This document shows, piece by piece, positions 1-8,053 of a DNA stretch of 38,310 nt (position 1 is the stretch's first letter; every line of letters starts with the position of its first letter). The notes under the pieces were generated by a model that did not search any database, was not told where the DNA came from, and was given only the letters and a program-made list of their open reading frames with translations. The DNA is from Mycobacterium sp. E1747 (GTDB taxonomy: Bacteria > Actinomycetota > Actinomycetes > Mycobacteriales > Mycobacteriaceae): assembly GCF_001667775.1 (NCBI RefSeq), contig NZ_LZJI01000081.1, forward strand, positions 1-38,310, in the 5' to 3' direction. The position numbers and the translations under genes are program-made.

Positions 1-72
1 GGTAGCCGGTGCCCGCGAAGCCGAGCGTTCCGGCGCCGTTCTCCGATGCGATCGCCGTAGGATCGCCGGCCG
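1..72. repeat. Left arm of a perfect 72-bp inverted repeat
   Basis: Bases 1-72 are the exact reverse complement of bases 439-510; the match stops at base 73 and may continue left of the window. Read on the minus strand, the arm encodes the same [12 protein letters not shown] segment that the plus-strand PPE gene encodes at 472-510. A coding segment copied head to head within one gene points to a rearrangement junction or an assembly fold-back. Confidence 0.95.
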
Positions 73-620
73 TGGCGATCGCACCGACCAGCGTCGCGCC
101 CGCCCCGGCTCCCGCCTCGGCCCCCGTGTCTGCACCCGCTCCGACCGCGACGACGGTCGCCAGTTCCGCACCGCCCGCCCCGCCGCCGCCGCACGCCGCG
201 GGCTTCGCGCCGCCCTACGTCATCGCCCCACCCGGCATCGGGTCCGGCTCGGGGATGAGCACCGGCGCCAGCTCCAGCGCCAAAAGAAAGGCGCCGGAAC
301 CGGATAGCGCGGCGGCCGCAGCGGCCGCGGCCGCACGCGGACAGGCCAGGGCGCGACGGCGCAGGCGCGCGACGCGGCACGACCACGGTGACGAGTTCGC
401 GGACATCAACGTCGGCGTCGACCCGGATTGGGGCGCCCCGGCCGGCGATCCTACGGCGATCGCATCGGAGAACGGCGCCGGAACGCTCGGCTTCGCGGGC
501 ACCGGCTACCGGGAGGCAACCGCCGCGGGATTGGCCACCCTGGACGGTGACGAGTTCGACGGCGGCCCAAGGGTTCCCATGCTGCCGGGCAGCTGGGAGG
601 GTGGCAGCGAAGCGCGGTAG
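9..620 (+). CDS. PPE-PPW family protein, C-terminal part only
   Basis: This is the tail of a mycobacterial PPE protein: an Ala/Pro-rich linker, a run of alanines, an Arg-rich stretch and the closing PPE-PPW signature (GFAGT near the end, then PMLPGSW). The same arrangement occurs at the ends of the PPE at 11952 and of PPE4 at 21453. The N-terminal PPE domain is missing. The frame can only be followed back to a TAG at 3-5, and the first 21 codons come from the left arm of the inverted repeat, so the protein start is not real. True PPE sequence begins near base 73. Either the gene is broken by an inversion or the window edge is an assembly artefact. PPE proteins are usually type VII secretion substrates. 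Confidence 0.75.
   Translation: MPAKPSVPAPFSDAIAVGSPAVAIAPTSVAPAPAPASAPVSAPAPTATTVASSAPPAPPPPHAAGFAPPYVIAPPGIGSGSGMSTGASSSAKRKAPEPDSAAAAAAAAARGQARARRRRRATRHDHGDEFADINVGVDPDWGAPAGDPTAIASENGAGTLGFAGTGYREATAAGLATLDGDEFDGGPRVPMLPGSWEGGSEAR
439..510. repeat. Right arm of the perfect 72-bp inverted repeat
   Basis: This arm lies inside the C-terminal coding part of the PPE fragment and reads naturally in its frame, so it is probably the original copy. The arms are separated by 366 bases. Confidence 0.95.
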
Positions 621-639
621 CGCGCGTCGAGGCGTGGCT

Positions 640-1179
640 CTAGATTTTGGTGCCCTTCGGGGCGCTGACTTCGTAACTGCCCGAGTCGTCGGTGAAGGTG
701 ACCACGAACTGGTGTTTGAGGTGGTCGATGGTCACCTGGCAGGTGAAGGTGCCGCCTTTGGTGACGGTCGGGTTTTGCCCGTCGTTGCAGGAGACGTCGC
801 TGACGCCCCTGGCGCCGTAACCCGCCGGGTCGGACAGGACGTGGGCGACGCCGGCCTGGACGGCGGCGACGTCGAGTTGCCTGGTGACGAGGAATCCGGG
901 CGCCCAGAAGCCCGCGATGGCCGCGACCGCGGCGGCCAGGGTGGCGGCCGCGCCAAGGTAGAGCGGTAGGTGTCCGCGGCGCGGTACTGGCCCGCCGGGG
1001 GGCAAGGTGGTCGGCGACCACAAGTTCGCCCCGATGGGTGGCTGCGGATGGGTGAGGGGCCAGTGGTGCGGCCGCCCGGCGAAGGGGCGGGCCAACGGTT
1101 GGGTGGGTGGCTCGTCAAAGGGACCGCGCGCGATCGGTTGGAGGCTCTGCCGTGGCGTCACGGGCTGCTGTGGCTGCAT
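640..1179 (-). CDS. Membrane-anchored DUF4333 domain protein
   Basis: The 179-residue protein has a Pro/Gln-rich cytoplasmic N-terminus (1-70), one transmembrane helix (about 73-92) and an outside domain (about 100-179) with two cysteines (C131, C147) in the pattern of the DUF4333 family, which is common in actinobacterial envelope proteins and kinase-linked sensors. Its role is unknown. The ATG at 1179 follows a GGAGAGGG ribosome site. The gene is divergent from the FHA regulator at 1498; the region between them carries the 16-base motif also found at 3943. Its last codon lies 19 bases from the stop of the convergent PPE fragment. Family assignment is by eye. Confidence 0.75.
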   Translation of the reverse strand: MQPQQPVTPRQSLQPIARGPFDEPPTQPLARPFAGRPHHWPLTHPQPPIGANLWSPTTLPPGGPVPRRGHLPLYLGAAATLAAAVAAIAGFWAPGFLVTRQLDVAAVQAGVAHVLSDPAGYGARGVSDVSCNDGQNPTVTKGGTFTCQVTIDHLKHQFVVTFTDDSGSYEVSAPKGTKI

Positions 1180-1497
1180 CGAGGGCCCCTCTCCGGGTCT
1201 GGGGGCGAATTAGTCCGCCGCTGCTCGAACTTTAACCGAAGCAGAGGCCATATGCAACGGTTATAAACGGTGCGGAATGGCGCCCTGGCGCCCCGGCGGA
1301 GGAGATCATGGTTTACCTGCGAAGATACTTCGACGCGGAGGTGGGACGGCGTCGGAGACCTGGCATCGGGCCAGCGACACGGGGCATGCCCGGCGGATTT
1401 ACCGGGGCGGATCCGCACCGATGCGCAGGTAGCATGCAGCAGTGGTGCACCGAGTCATACCGCAGCAGTAGGGCGCCCACCCGACCGAGGAGCGACA
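1180..1497. promoter_or_regulatory. Divergent intergenic region between DUF4333 and FHA genes
   Basis: No convincing gene occupies these 318 bases. They contain the TGCAACGGTTATAAAC motif at 1253-1268 and a GGAGGAG ribosome site just before an ATG at 1308. The ORF from 1308 runs into the FHA gene in another frame with Arg-rich, non-family sequence, so I treat it as chance or at most an upstream ORF. The FHA start (GTG 1498) has its own GAGGAG site at 1487-1492. Confidence 0.5.
1253..1273. promoter_or_regulatory. Operator-like motif, copy 1
   Basis: TGCAACGGTTATAAACGGTGC. The first 16 bases are identical to 3943-3958. The ends (GCA...TGC) are inverted repeats, less perfect than in copy 2. It lies 73 bases before the DUF4333 start and 224 bases before the FHA regulator start, so it could control either. 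The TATAAAC core could also be a promoter -10 element. Confidence 0.55.
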
Positions 1498-2631
1498 GTG
1501 ACATCCGATCAACCGACGACCGCGCTCACCGTGCGGGTCGGCGGGGCAACCCGCACCCTGGCACCGACGGCCGGCGTCGCCGTCATCGGCCGTGACCGCG
1601 GGGCCACGGTCGAGGTGGACGACGAGCGGATCTCGCGGTCGCACGTTCGGCTCGAGCCGCACCGCGACGGCTGGCAGGCCTTCGACACCAGCACCAATGG
1701 GATGTTCGTCGACGGGATCCGGCGCAGCTCGGTACTGATCACCGGCGCCACCACCATCTGTCTGGGGGCGCCCGACGGAATCGCGGTGACCCTGACCCCA
1801 CAACACCGATCGGACGCACCACCCGAGGAGCCGACGCAGGTCATGCGCCCGTTCGATGCCGAGGACGAACAATGGTGGGACAACGAAAGCGATCCCGGCG
1901 TCATCCGCGCGGGCAGCGCGGTGGCCGAGCGCCGTCAGCAGCTGGGGATCTCCCAGCGCAGCCTCGACCGCGACGGCATCATCAACGCAGGCGCCCTGAT
2001 CAATTTCGAGAAGGGCCGCAGCTGGCCGCGGCGCGCCACGCTGGAGAAGCTGGAGAGGGTGCTGGACTGGCCCACGGGCCACATCACCCGCATCCGGCGG
2101 GGCGGGGCCCCGGCGCCCACCGGCGTCCCCATCCGGACTGCCGGGCCGGTCGCGGGCCCCGGAGACGAGGCCACCGAGTCGTTCACCGACTCGGTTCAGG
2201 CGCCGCTGATGGCCGAGACCGTGGAACTGGCGATGCACACCCTGCTTACCGCCATCGCCGAATTACCCGACCCCGCCCATCCCGACTTCAGCCCCAAGGC
2301 CACGAAAACCCTGGCTGACCTGCGCCGGCTGGAGCGGCTGGCATCGAGCGCCGCGCGCAACGCCAAAGGCAGCCCGTCGGTCATCCTGGCGTTGAGCGGC
2401 GTGCGGCGCAGCTACAACGATCTGATGATGCGCGCGGCGCGCTCGCCGGCGGCCACCTTGGGCCAGCGGCTCTATGGCGTTCGCCACCGGGCGGAGCTGA
2501 GCCTCGAGGAGGCGGCCAACGGCGCCGGGATGCCGGTATCCGTTCTCGAAGACGCCGAAGCCGAGCGCCCCGTCGCGCCCGAGGCCGCGCGGGCCATCGA
2601 GAACCTCATCGCCCAGCTGACGATCAGTTAA
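1498..2631 (+). CDS. FHA domain and XRE-type helix-turn-helix regulator
   Basis: The 377-residue protein begins with an FHA domain (about 8-100) carrying the phosphothreonine-reading residues: GR at 31-32, RSH at 47-49 and NG at 67-68. A helix-turn-helix of XRE type follows (about 136-200). A second, weaker XRE-like segment ends the protein (about 320-377). FHA domains bind phosphothreonine, so the architecture predicts a DNA-binding protein controlled by Ser/Thr kinases; the kinase at 8054 is the obvious candidate. The GTG start was chosen for its GAGGAG site and because the FHA fold begins right after it; an upstream extension to 1270 is open but shows no family resemblance. The stop overlaps the convergent gene's stop in a shared TTAA. 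Confidence 0.8.
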   Translation: MTSDQPTTALTVRVGGATRTLAPTAGVAVIGRDRGATVEVDDERISRSHVRLEPHRDGWQAFDTSTNGMFVDGIRRSSVLITGATTICLGAPDGIAVTLTPQHRSDAPPEEPTQVMRPFDAEDEQWWDNESDPGVIRAGSAVAERRQQLGISQRSLDRDGIINAGALINFEKGRSWPRRATLEKLERVLDWPTGHITRIRRGGAPAPTGVPIRTAGPVAGPGDEATESFTDSVQAPLMAETVELAMHTLLTAIAELPDPAHPDFSPKATKTLADLRRLERLASSAARNAKGSPSVILALSGVRRSYNDLMMRAARSPAATLGQRLYGVRHRAELSLEEAANGAGMPVSVLEDAEAERPVAPEAARAIENLIAQLTIS

Positions 2632-3047
2632 CGCCGCGGCGGTGCGGGGGAGTAGGTCCAGTGGGGCGGTGCGGGGGCGGCGTGCGCCTGTTCGGCGGCC
2701 TGGCGCCGCAAACGCTTTCGCGCATTGTGGTTTTCGAGTAGGGCAAGCCAGTTCCAGACCAGCACGGAGGTCACGCTCCACCACCCGGCCAGCAGGTTGT
2801 GCAGCAGGGCGTTGTCCAGTGCGGCCTCGCATTGGGCCAAGGTCCCGGTGACCGTGTAGGTCTGGTTGAACATCAAAACCACCGCGCCGGTGTGTTTCCG
2901 GATCCGTACCGCGAAGAGCGGCTGGTTGCCGGTTAGGGCCGGATAGCCGGACCGCGAGGCGTGGTGCGCCGGCGGATAGGGATGCGGGTGGGCGTGCGGC
3001 CGGGGGTAGCCGTACGGGTTACGGGGGTCGGGATACGGCGTGGACAT
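2628..3047 (-). CDS. Small mycobacterial membrane protein, function unknown
   Basis: A 139-residue protein. Residues 1-36 are rich in Pro, His and Tyr. The middle (about 45-75) resembles a recurrent mycobacterial segment starting FAVRIRKHTG and containing a QCEAA motif. A Trp-rich hydrophobic stretch (about 86-110) is probably membrane-embedded, and the tail is basic and Pro/Ala-rich. I know similar uncharacterised mycobacterial proteins but no function. The ATG follows a GGAGGA site. It lies 44 bases after the sensor lipoprotein gene on the same strand and is probably cotranscribed with it. Confidence 0.65.
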   Translation of the reverse strand: MSTPYPDPRNPYGYPRPHAHPHPYPPAHHASRSGYPALTGNQPLFAVRIRKHTGAVVLMFNQTYTVTGTLAQCEAALDNALLHNLLAGWWSVTSVLVWNWLALLENHNARKRLRRQAAEQAHAAPAPPHWTYSPAPPRR

Positions 3048-3091
3048 GGTTCCTCCGTGATGGGTGTGGGATGGGGTGTACGACGGATGGT

Positions 3092-3883
3092 TCACGCTTG
3101 CGCGATCGCGGCGGTCGTCTTGGAGACGATGTCGCTGGCCTGGGTGGTGGTGTCGGATCCGCACCACAGGGTGTCGACGATGACGTTGTTGACCAGGCCG
3201 AGCGCGCGCTGGCAGCTGGGGCCGCGGCCACTGGGCTGGGTTTGCACGATGGCCAAGGTGCTGTCAGTGGCCGACAGCGCGCCGAGATCCCAGGCGGTGC
3301 GGGCGTGCCCGGACGCGGTGATGATGATGGAGCGGTTGGCGCAGCCGGACCAGCGCGCTTTCGATTGGCCGAAGAACTTTCGGGCCGAATCGGCGTCACG
3401 GAAGCCGATCAGGACTTGCATGAGCGCGTGCTCGCGCACAACCGGTGAGGCGTCGTCGAGTATCTGCCCTTGCAGCGCCGTCCAGTTGCTGTCGCGGTAC
3501 GCGGTGGCTTCGGCGGGCGAGTAGGCATCCACGCAGCTGGAGTTGGAGATCGTCTCGTCGTCGTGCCACATCCGTGAGACCGGCTTACGTACCGCCATGC
3601 CGGTGGTGTGCGCGATCGTGTTGACGTCGTTCTCGGTGAGCAGCAGCTCGGCGAGGTGCTGGGGCAGGATTGCCGGCGGCTGCCACCGGCCCAGGTCCGC
3701 GGCCGCCGTCGGGCGACCGCTGCTGGTCGCGGTGCACCCGGTCAGCAGCAGGACCAGGCCGACCACGGCCAGCAGGGCCCAACGCACAGCGGGGTCCAGG
3801 CGCGGCCCGCGGCTCGCGGTGTCCTGCCCGCGTGCGCTGCTCGACGGTTCAAGGTGGTGATTTTGCAGCGAAGCGGCGCGCAT
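3092..3883 (-). CDS. PknH-type sensor domain lipoprotein without kinase
   Basis: The 263-residue protein has a 30-residue polar N-terminus, a hydrophobic segment and a lipobox LLTGC ending at C50, so it is probably lipid-anchored outside the membrane. The rest (about 75-263) resembles the extracellular sensor domain of the kinase PknH, including four cysteines (near ISNSSC, WSGC, GPSC, LWC) that would form the two disulfides of that fold. No kinase domain is attached, so it could be a ligand-binding partner of another receptor. The ATG at 3883 follows CAGGAGGA. It is divergent from a second sensor-domain gene at 4041, with the palindromic motif at 3941-3966 between them. Confidence 0.75.
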   Translation of the reverse strand: MRAASLQNHHLEPSSSARGQDTASRGPRLDPAVRWALLAVVGLVLLLTGCTATSSGRPTAAADLGRWQPPAILPQHLAELLLTENDVNTIAHTTGMAVRKPVSRMWHDDETISNSSCVDAYSPAEATAYRDSNWTALQGQILDDASPVVREHALMQVLIGFRDADSARKFFGQSKARWSGCANRSIIITASGHARTAWDLGALSATDSTLAIVQTQPSGRGPSCQRALGLVNNVIVDTLWCGSDTTTQASDIVSKTTAAIAQA

Positions 3884-3940
3884 GGGGTCCTCCTGCCGGA
3901 TCTTCGGGTATGGCGGAGACGCTAGCAATAAAAACCAAGC

Positions 3941-3966
3941 AGTGCAACGGTTATAAACATTGCACT
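3941..3966. promoter_or_regulatory. Operator-like palindrome, copy 2
   Basis: A 26-base element with perfect 7-base inverted ends, AGTGCAA (3941-3947) and TTGCACT (3960-3966), around a GGTTATAAAC core. Bases 3943-3958 are identical to 1253-1268. It lies between two divergent sensor-domain genes, 57 bases before the minus-strand start and 74 bases before the plus-strand start, which suits a shared operator. Confidence 0.65.
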
Positions 3967-4040
3967 GAGCCTAACGCTATGTTTCAATTCGGAGCATGCG
4001 GCGGAAAGCCACCGCAATCACCTCGTTCCAAAGGATCCCC

Positions 4041-5018
4041 ATGCCCACTCACCCGCACCCCCCGATGACCCGCACGACTCCGCCCGGCGCCGGGGAGGAG
4101 GTCACCGCCGTCTTGCCCCGCAGGCCGTTCGCGATCGCGGGTCCACCTCCGATACCGCGAATTCCGCCGATGCCCCCGCGACCGCCGATGCCGCCGGGAG
4201 CGCCCACCTGGGGGGTCACGCCCGGCTACCCCCCGGCGTTCGCCCCTGGGCCGCGGCGACGCTGGCCCAGGTGGGCGCCGATCGCGGTGGGGGCCGCGGC
4301 CGTGGTCACTTTGGCGGCCGCGGGTTTGGCGATCAACGTGGCCGCCAGCCCCGATGACACGGCGACTTCGACAGCGATGCCTGCGCCGACGACTTCCGCG
4401 GTACCGGTCAGCCCGGGCCCGGTACCGGAGGCGCCCACGGTGCCGTTGTCGGCGCTGCCCGGCCTGATGCTGGACGTCGCGACCATCAACAGCATCGAGG
4501 GCGCCACCGACATCGCACCGGCCCCCGACTCGGGCAATGACCACACCGCCTTCAGCGGCTTGACTACCGACCGGCCCGAATGCGGTGAGATCCAGGCGCC
4601 CGCGCTGGAGTCGGAACTCGACGGCAGCGGCTGGATCGGGGTTCGAACCCAGTCGCTGCAGGACCGCGAGGGCGCCCGGCACCTCAACCACAGTGCCGCG
4701 ATCTATTTCGCCACCGCGAGGGCGGCCAACGACTTTGTCGCCAAACAGGCCCAGGCGTGGCCCAAGTGCAATGGCGCCACCCTGCACCTGACGACCCGCC
4801 GGGAGCCGACCAGCGTCTGGATGGCGGGCACCGCCACCAACCGCGACGGCATGCTCAGCGTCACCAACACCCAGGAGGGCGCCGGAGGCTGGCAATGTCA
4901 GCGAGCCCTGGCTGCGCGCAACAACATCGTCATCGACGTGCGCAGCTGCGGTGAGAACCGCACCGATCAAGCGATCACCATCGCCACGCGGATGGCCGAG
5001 CGCGTCTCCGCCGGCTGA
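4041..5018 (+). CDS. Single-pass membrane protein with PknH-type sensor domain
   Basis: The 325-residue protein has a Pro-rich cytoplasmic part (1-75), one transmembrane helix (about 79-102), a Thr/Pro-rich linker and an extracellular domain (about 145-325) of PknH-sensor type. Four cysteines (PEC, PKC, WQC, RSC) fit its two disulfides. The cytoplasmic part holds threonines that a Ser/Thr kinase could phosphorylate, for example in EEVTAVLPRR. The kinase domain of PknH is absent, so this looks like a stand-alone sensor whose intracellular tail could recruit an FHA protein; that is inference. The ATG at 4041 follows AAGGA; an upstream in-frame extension to 3996 has no such site. Confidence 0.75.
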   Translation: MPTHPHPPMTRTTPPGAGEEVTAVLPRRPFAIAGPPPIPRIPPMPPRPPMPPGAPTWGVTPGYPPAFAPGPRRRWPRWAPIAVGAAAVVTLAAAGLAINVAASPDDTATSTAMPAPTTSAVPVSPGPVPEAPTVPLSALPGLMLDVATINSIEGATDIAPAPDSGNDHTAFSGLTTDRPECGEIQAPALESELDGSGWIGVRTQSLQDREGARHLNHSAAIYFATARAANDFVAKQAQAWPKCNGATLHLTTRREPTSVWMAGTATNRDGMLSVTNTQEGAGGWQCQRALAARNNIVIDVRSCGENRTDQAITIATRMAERVSAG

Positions 5019-5476
5019 CCGCCGCAGTCGCCGCGAACGAGGACGGGGATCAAAATGCTCCTCGTGCGCAGCGCCCTTCGGCTGGCTCCGGCGGTGCGAT
5101 CCCCAATTCGCCGCGCAGTCAACCGGCCGGATCAGGCACATTGATACCCACGTCCGAGCGGCGGGCGCTTACGGCATCGAGGGTGAACACCCGGCGGTGC
5201 AGACCGACGATCGTCGCCCTCGACGCACACTCAACGCCCACGATTCACGCCCGATGCCGTTGCGCCACGATATCCATGCGGGCCGGTGACTTCGTCGCGG
5301 AAGTTACCGTATCGGCGCACGGCCCCGGGCGGGAGCGAGGGCAACGCCGCCCTGGCAGCGGCGGGGCAAAATCAGCGAACGAATCTGATGCGTGTGTGGT
5401 AGCGACTACCATTCTGCTGGTCTGGTCGGGATCGCCGCGGGTGCCCTGCAGTGGGCACCGAAACGAGGGGATAGGG
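5019..5476. other. 458-base gene-free region
   Basis: No convincing gene. Open frames here are Arg/Cys-rich and resemble no family; the frame of the following lipoprotein stays open back to 5141 but without lipoprotein-like sequence. The visible structure is the TGGTAG-CGA-CTACCA palindrome at 5397-5411. The region probably carries the promoter of the lipoprotein-kinase operon. Confidence 0.5.
5397..5411. promoter_or_regulatory. Palindrome TGGTAG-CGA-CTACCA before the lipoprotein-kinase operon
   Basis: Perfect 6-base arms around a 3-base centre, 65 bases before the probable start of the first lipoprotein. Size and position fit an operator. The regulator is unknown. Confidence 0.45.
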
Positions 5477-6838
5477 ATGGGGGATGGGGACGCGCCGCGT
5501 AACCGCTCCCCGCGGATCGGTCATCTGCCAGGCACTGCTGCCCCGGCCGAACGTCGCCGAATCCGCGAGGGCGAGAAACGGATTCGCGCCAGGCTGCGAT
5601 CGCCGGCGTTGCTGATCGCCCCGATTGCCGCGGTGACCGTGCTGGGCAGCGGCTGCTCGACGGTGGTCACCGGCAACGCGGTCAAATCCGGCGGCCCGGC
5701 GCCACCGGCGGCCGACGTGGGGTTGCTCGACCCCGGCAACTATCCGCGGCGACCGCGCCCGCCGCTGGGCGCCGTCGCCGACGACGCGGCCGGACGACGG
5801 GTCGAAGCCCAGCGGATGGCGGACATTGTGGCGGGCCCGTGGCAGGTCGACGGGACAATGGTCAGCCCGCTGAGCGCCGAAATCGCGCCCACCACAGCGC
5901 TTCCCGAGGCGGGGCGGCTTTCGGCGCTGGTGCGCGGTGATTCGATTGCCGCGATCGCCGCGGCCCATCACTTCGTGGCGGGCTTCGTCAGCGGGCGAGT
6001 CACCCCGCCACCGCCACGCGGCCAGCAGCCCACGGACAAACCCAAGATCCTCGACAACGGGGTCTTCCGTTTCCCCGGCCCCCAGGATGCCACCGACGCG
6101 GCTGCGGCGATGGCCGCCGCCGACATGGCCACCGTCCGGCCGGGCAACGTCCCGGCCACCAGGCTGTCAATCCCGCGCTACCCCGACACGGTGGCGAACG
6201 TGGCACCGTTGTCGGGCGGCTTCGAAGCCGAAGCGTTCACCGCTCACGGCCCCTACGTGTTCTTCCAGTTCGCCGGCTCCAAAGAGAGCGCCGGCGCGGC
6301 CGCCGACATGATCGCCAAAACCCTTGACCTGCAAGGCCCGATGGCCGACCACTTCCAGGCCACCCCGCTCGAGCAGCTGGCCGCCCTGCCCGCCGACCCG
6401 ACCGGGCTGCTGGCGCGCACCGTGCCCGCCACCGACCCCAGCGTCAACCAGGCCGCGGTATATCCACCGCACGGCGCGCTGCATTTCCGGCCTGACCCGG
6501 TGGCCACCCAGGCGATGTTCACCGATGCCGGCATCGGTCACGTCGCCGCCGACCGCACCACCGTCTACGAGGCCGTCGACACCACCGGCGCGCAACGGGC
6601 GGCCGACGGGCTCGCCCGCATCGACGTTCCCTTTCTGGGCTACCGCTCCGCCCCCGGCATCAACGGGCTGCCCTCGGCGCGCTGCTTCGACCGCGGCCCC
6701 GACACCACCGAGTTGGGCGCGGTGCGCTTCCTGTGCCTCGCCACCGCCGATCGCTACGCGTTCAAAGTCACTGCCGCCCAGGAGGTCGAGGCACACCAGA
6801 TCGTTGCGGCCCAATACCTGATGTTGACCGCGCCGTGA
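5477..6838 (+). CDS. DUF7373-like lipoprotein, first of a tandem pair
   Basis: The 453-residue protein has a basic N-terminus, a hydrophobic segment (about 43-57) and a lipobox ending GSGC at C60, followed by STVVTGNAVK. The second lipoprotein (6835) shows the same CSSTVSG-AVK start after its lipobox, and the two agree along their length (LLD-GN-P---R-PLG, HGALH, RTV, a final CFD/CFN segment and QMMAAQY/IVAAQY ending). They are therefore paralogues. I place them in the mycobacterial DUF7373 lipoprotein group; function is unknown. The start at 5477 is supported by GAGGGG upstream and by the signal segment, although the frame is open to 5141. First gene of a three-gene unit with the next lipoprotein and the kinase. 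Confidence 0.7.
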   Translation: MGDGDAPRNRSPRIGHLPGTAAPAERRRIREGEKRIRARLRSPALLIAPIAAVTVLGSGCSTVVTGNAVKSGGPAPPAADVGLLDPGNYPRRPRPPLGAVADDAAGRRVEAQRMADIVAGPWQVDGTMVSPLSAEIAPTTALPEAGRLSALVRGDSIAAIAAAHHFVAGFVSGRVTPPPPRGQQPTDKPKILDNGVFRFPGPQDATDAAAAMAAADMATVRPGNVPATRLSIPRYPDTVANVAPLSGGFEAEAFTAHGPYVFFQFAGSKESAGAAADMIAKTLDLQGPMADHFQATPLEQLAALPADPTGLLARTVPATDPSVNQAAVYPPHGALHFRPDPVATQAMFTDAGIGHVAADRTTVYEAVDTTGAQRAADGLARIDVPFLGYRSAPGINGLPSARCFDRGPDTTELGAVRFLCLATADRYAFKVTAAQEVEAHQIVAAQYLMLTAP

Positions 6839-8046
6839 CGCGCCGCACCCGCCCGGGGGGCCTCGCGGTCGCGGTCGCGGCGCTGTCGGTCGCATGCAGT
6901 TCGACCGTCTCGGGGACCGCCGTCAAAGCCCCGGGGGCGGGGGACGGTTCCGACGGTGTCGACCTGGCGCTGCTCGATGCCGGGAACTTTCCTACCACCC
7001 CGCGCGACCCGCTGGGCACCGCCGGCGACGCGCTGCGCGGCGGCTGGGCCGAAGGACGCCGCCTGGCCGGCGCCGTCGTCGGCCCCTGGGGGGTCGATCG
7101 TGACCTGACCGGTTACGCCCAACTGGATTCCGGCGTGGTCAAGGACACCGATGCGGTCAACGCGTTGCTGGGCATTCCGATGGGGGACGCGCTGCGCGGC
7201 CATAACCTACTGGCCGGGTTTTCCAGTTCGCGTCACACCGAAAAAGGCCCCTACAAGGGTCTGCTCAACATCGTGTTGGAGCTCGCCAGCCCGGCCGACG
7301 CGACCGCCGCGGCCGACGAGATGGCCGCCAAAGGCGCCACCCTGACGATGCCATTCGACAGCAAACCGCTTCCCACGCAGCACTTTTCGATTCCCCGCCA
7401 TCCGGGTACGGACGCGCTGAGGTTCGACTGGACCGCACAGTACCCCGCCCCGGGTGGTCCACGTTTCTCGGTGACCGCCCTGAGCGCCCACGGCCAATAC
7501 CTGCTCGCCCAAACTGCGACGTCGGCCGACACCGCCGATCTCGCAGCACAATTGATCGCCACCACACTGGATCTGCAGCAGCCCCTGATCGATGCCTTCA
7601 AGCCCACTCCGCCGGACCAGATGGCCCGACTTCCCCTGGACCCCGACGGGCTGATGGCGCGCACCGTGGCGCCCCGACCCGAAAACGAGTCGATCAACGA
7701 CGGCATCTATGACGCGCACGGCGCCCTACACCTGGAGGCCGACGACCCGGTGCACCTACAGGCATTGTTCAAGTCCGCCAACGTGCAACAGGTGGCCTAC
7801 GTTCTGGAAACCCGGGTCTATCAAGCCCCCGACGCCGGGGCGGCGGCACGCATCGTCGCCGACATGTCCGGCCCGCACCAAGTCGGCGGGATCAGCGGCA
7901 TGCCCCAGGCGAAATGCTTCAACGAGACGTTGGGCTACTGGTGTGTGGCGCGTGCGGACCGCTACGCCTATGAGATGCAGAACGAACAAGAGAATGCGCT
8001 GCACCAGATGATGGCCGCCCAATACCGCCTGCTCACCGGGAAATGA
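6835..8046 (+). CDS. DUF7373-like lipoprotein, second of a tandem pair
   Basis: The 403-residue protein starts at a GTG that overlaps the previous stop (GTGA), indicating translational coupling. It has a short basic N-terminus, a hydrophobic stretch and a lipobox ending SVAC at C21. It is a diverged duplicate of the upstream lipoprotein. Only 7 bases separate it from the kinase gene, so all three are probably made together; an extracytoplasmic lipoprotein coupled to a receptor kinase may present ligand to it or modulate it. That role is inference from position alone. Confidence 0.75.
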   Translation: MTRRTRPGGLAVAVAALSVACSSTVSGTAVKAPGAGDGSDGVDLALLDAGNFPTTPRDPLGTAGDALRGGWAEGRRLAGAVVGPWGVDRDLTGYAQLDSGVVKDTDAVNALLGIPMGDALRGHNLLAGFSSSRHTEKGPYKGLLNIVLELASPADATAAADEMAAKGATLTMPFDSKPLPTQHFSIPRHPGTDALRFDWTAQYPAPGGPRFSVTALSAHGQYLLAQTATSADTADLAAQLIATTLDLQQPLIDAFKPTPPDQMARLPLDPDGLMARTVAPRPENESINDGIYDAHGALHLEADDPVHLQALFKSANVQQVAYVLETRVYQAPDAGAAARIVADMSGPHQVGGISGMPQAKCFNETLGYWCVARADRYAYEMQNEQENALHQMMAAQYRLLTGK

Positions 8047-8053
8047 GCGCCTG

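Noticed and set aside
300..370. GCGGCC-type near-repeats in the PPE tail
   Set aside because: They encode the poly-alanine and Arg-rich stretches typical of PPE-PPW proteins; low-complexity coding sequence, not a repeat array.
1308..1595. 95-codon ORF with a good GGAGGAG ribosome site
   Set aside because: Overlaps the FHA gene in another frame, is Arg-rich and resembles no family. Mentioned only as a possible upstream ORF.
2632..2851. Plus-strand ORF of 69 codons after the FHA gene
   Set aside because: Lies antisense to the small membrane protein gene, which has a strong ribosome site and a recognisable protein pattern.
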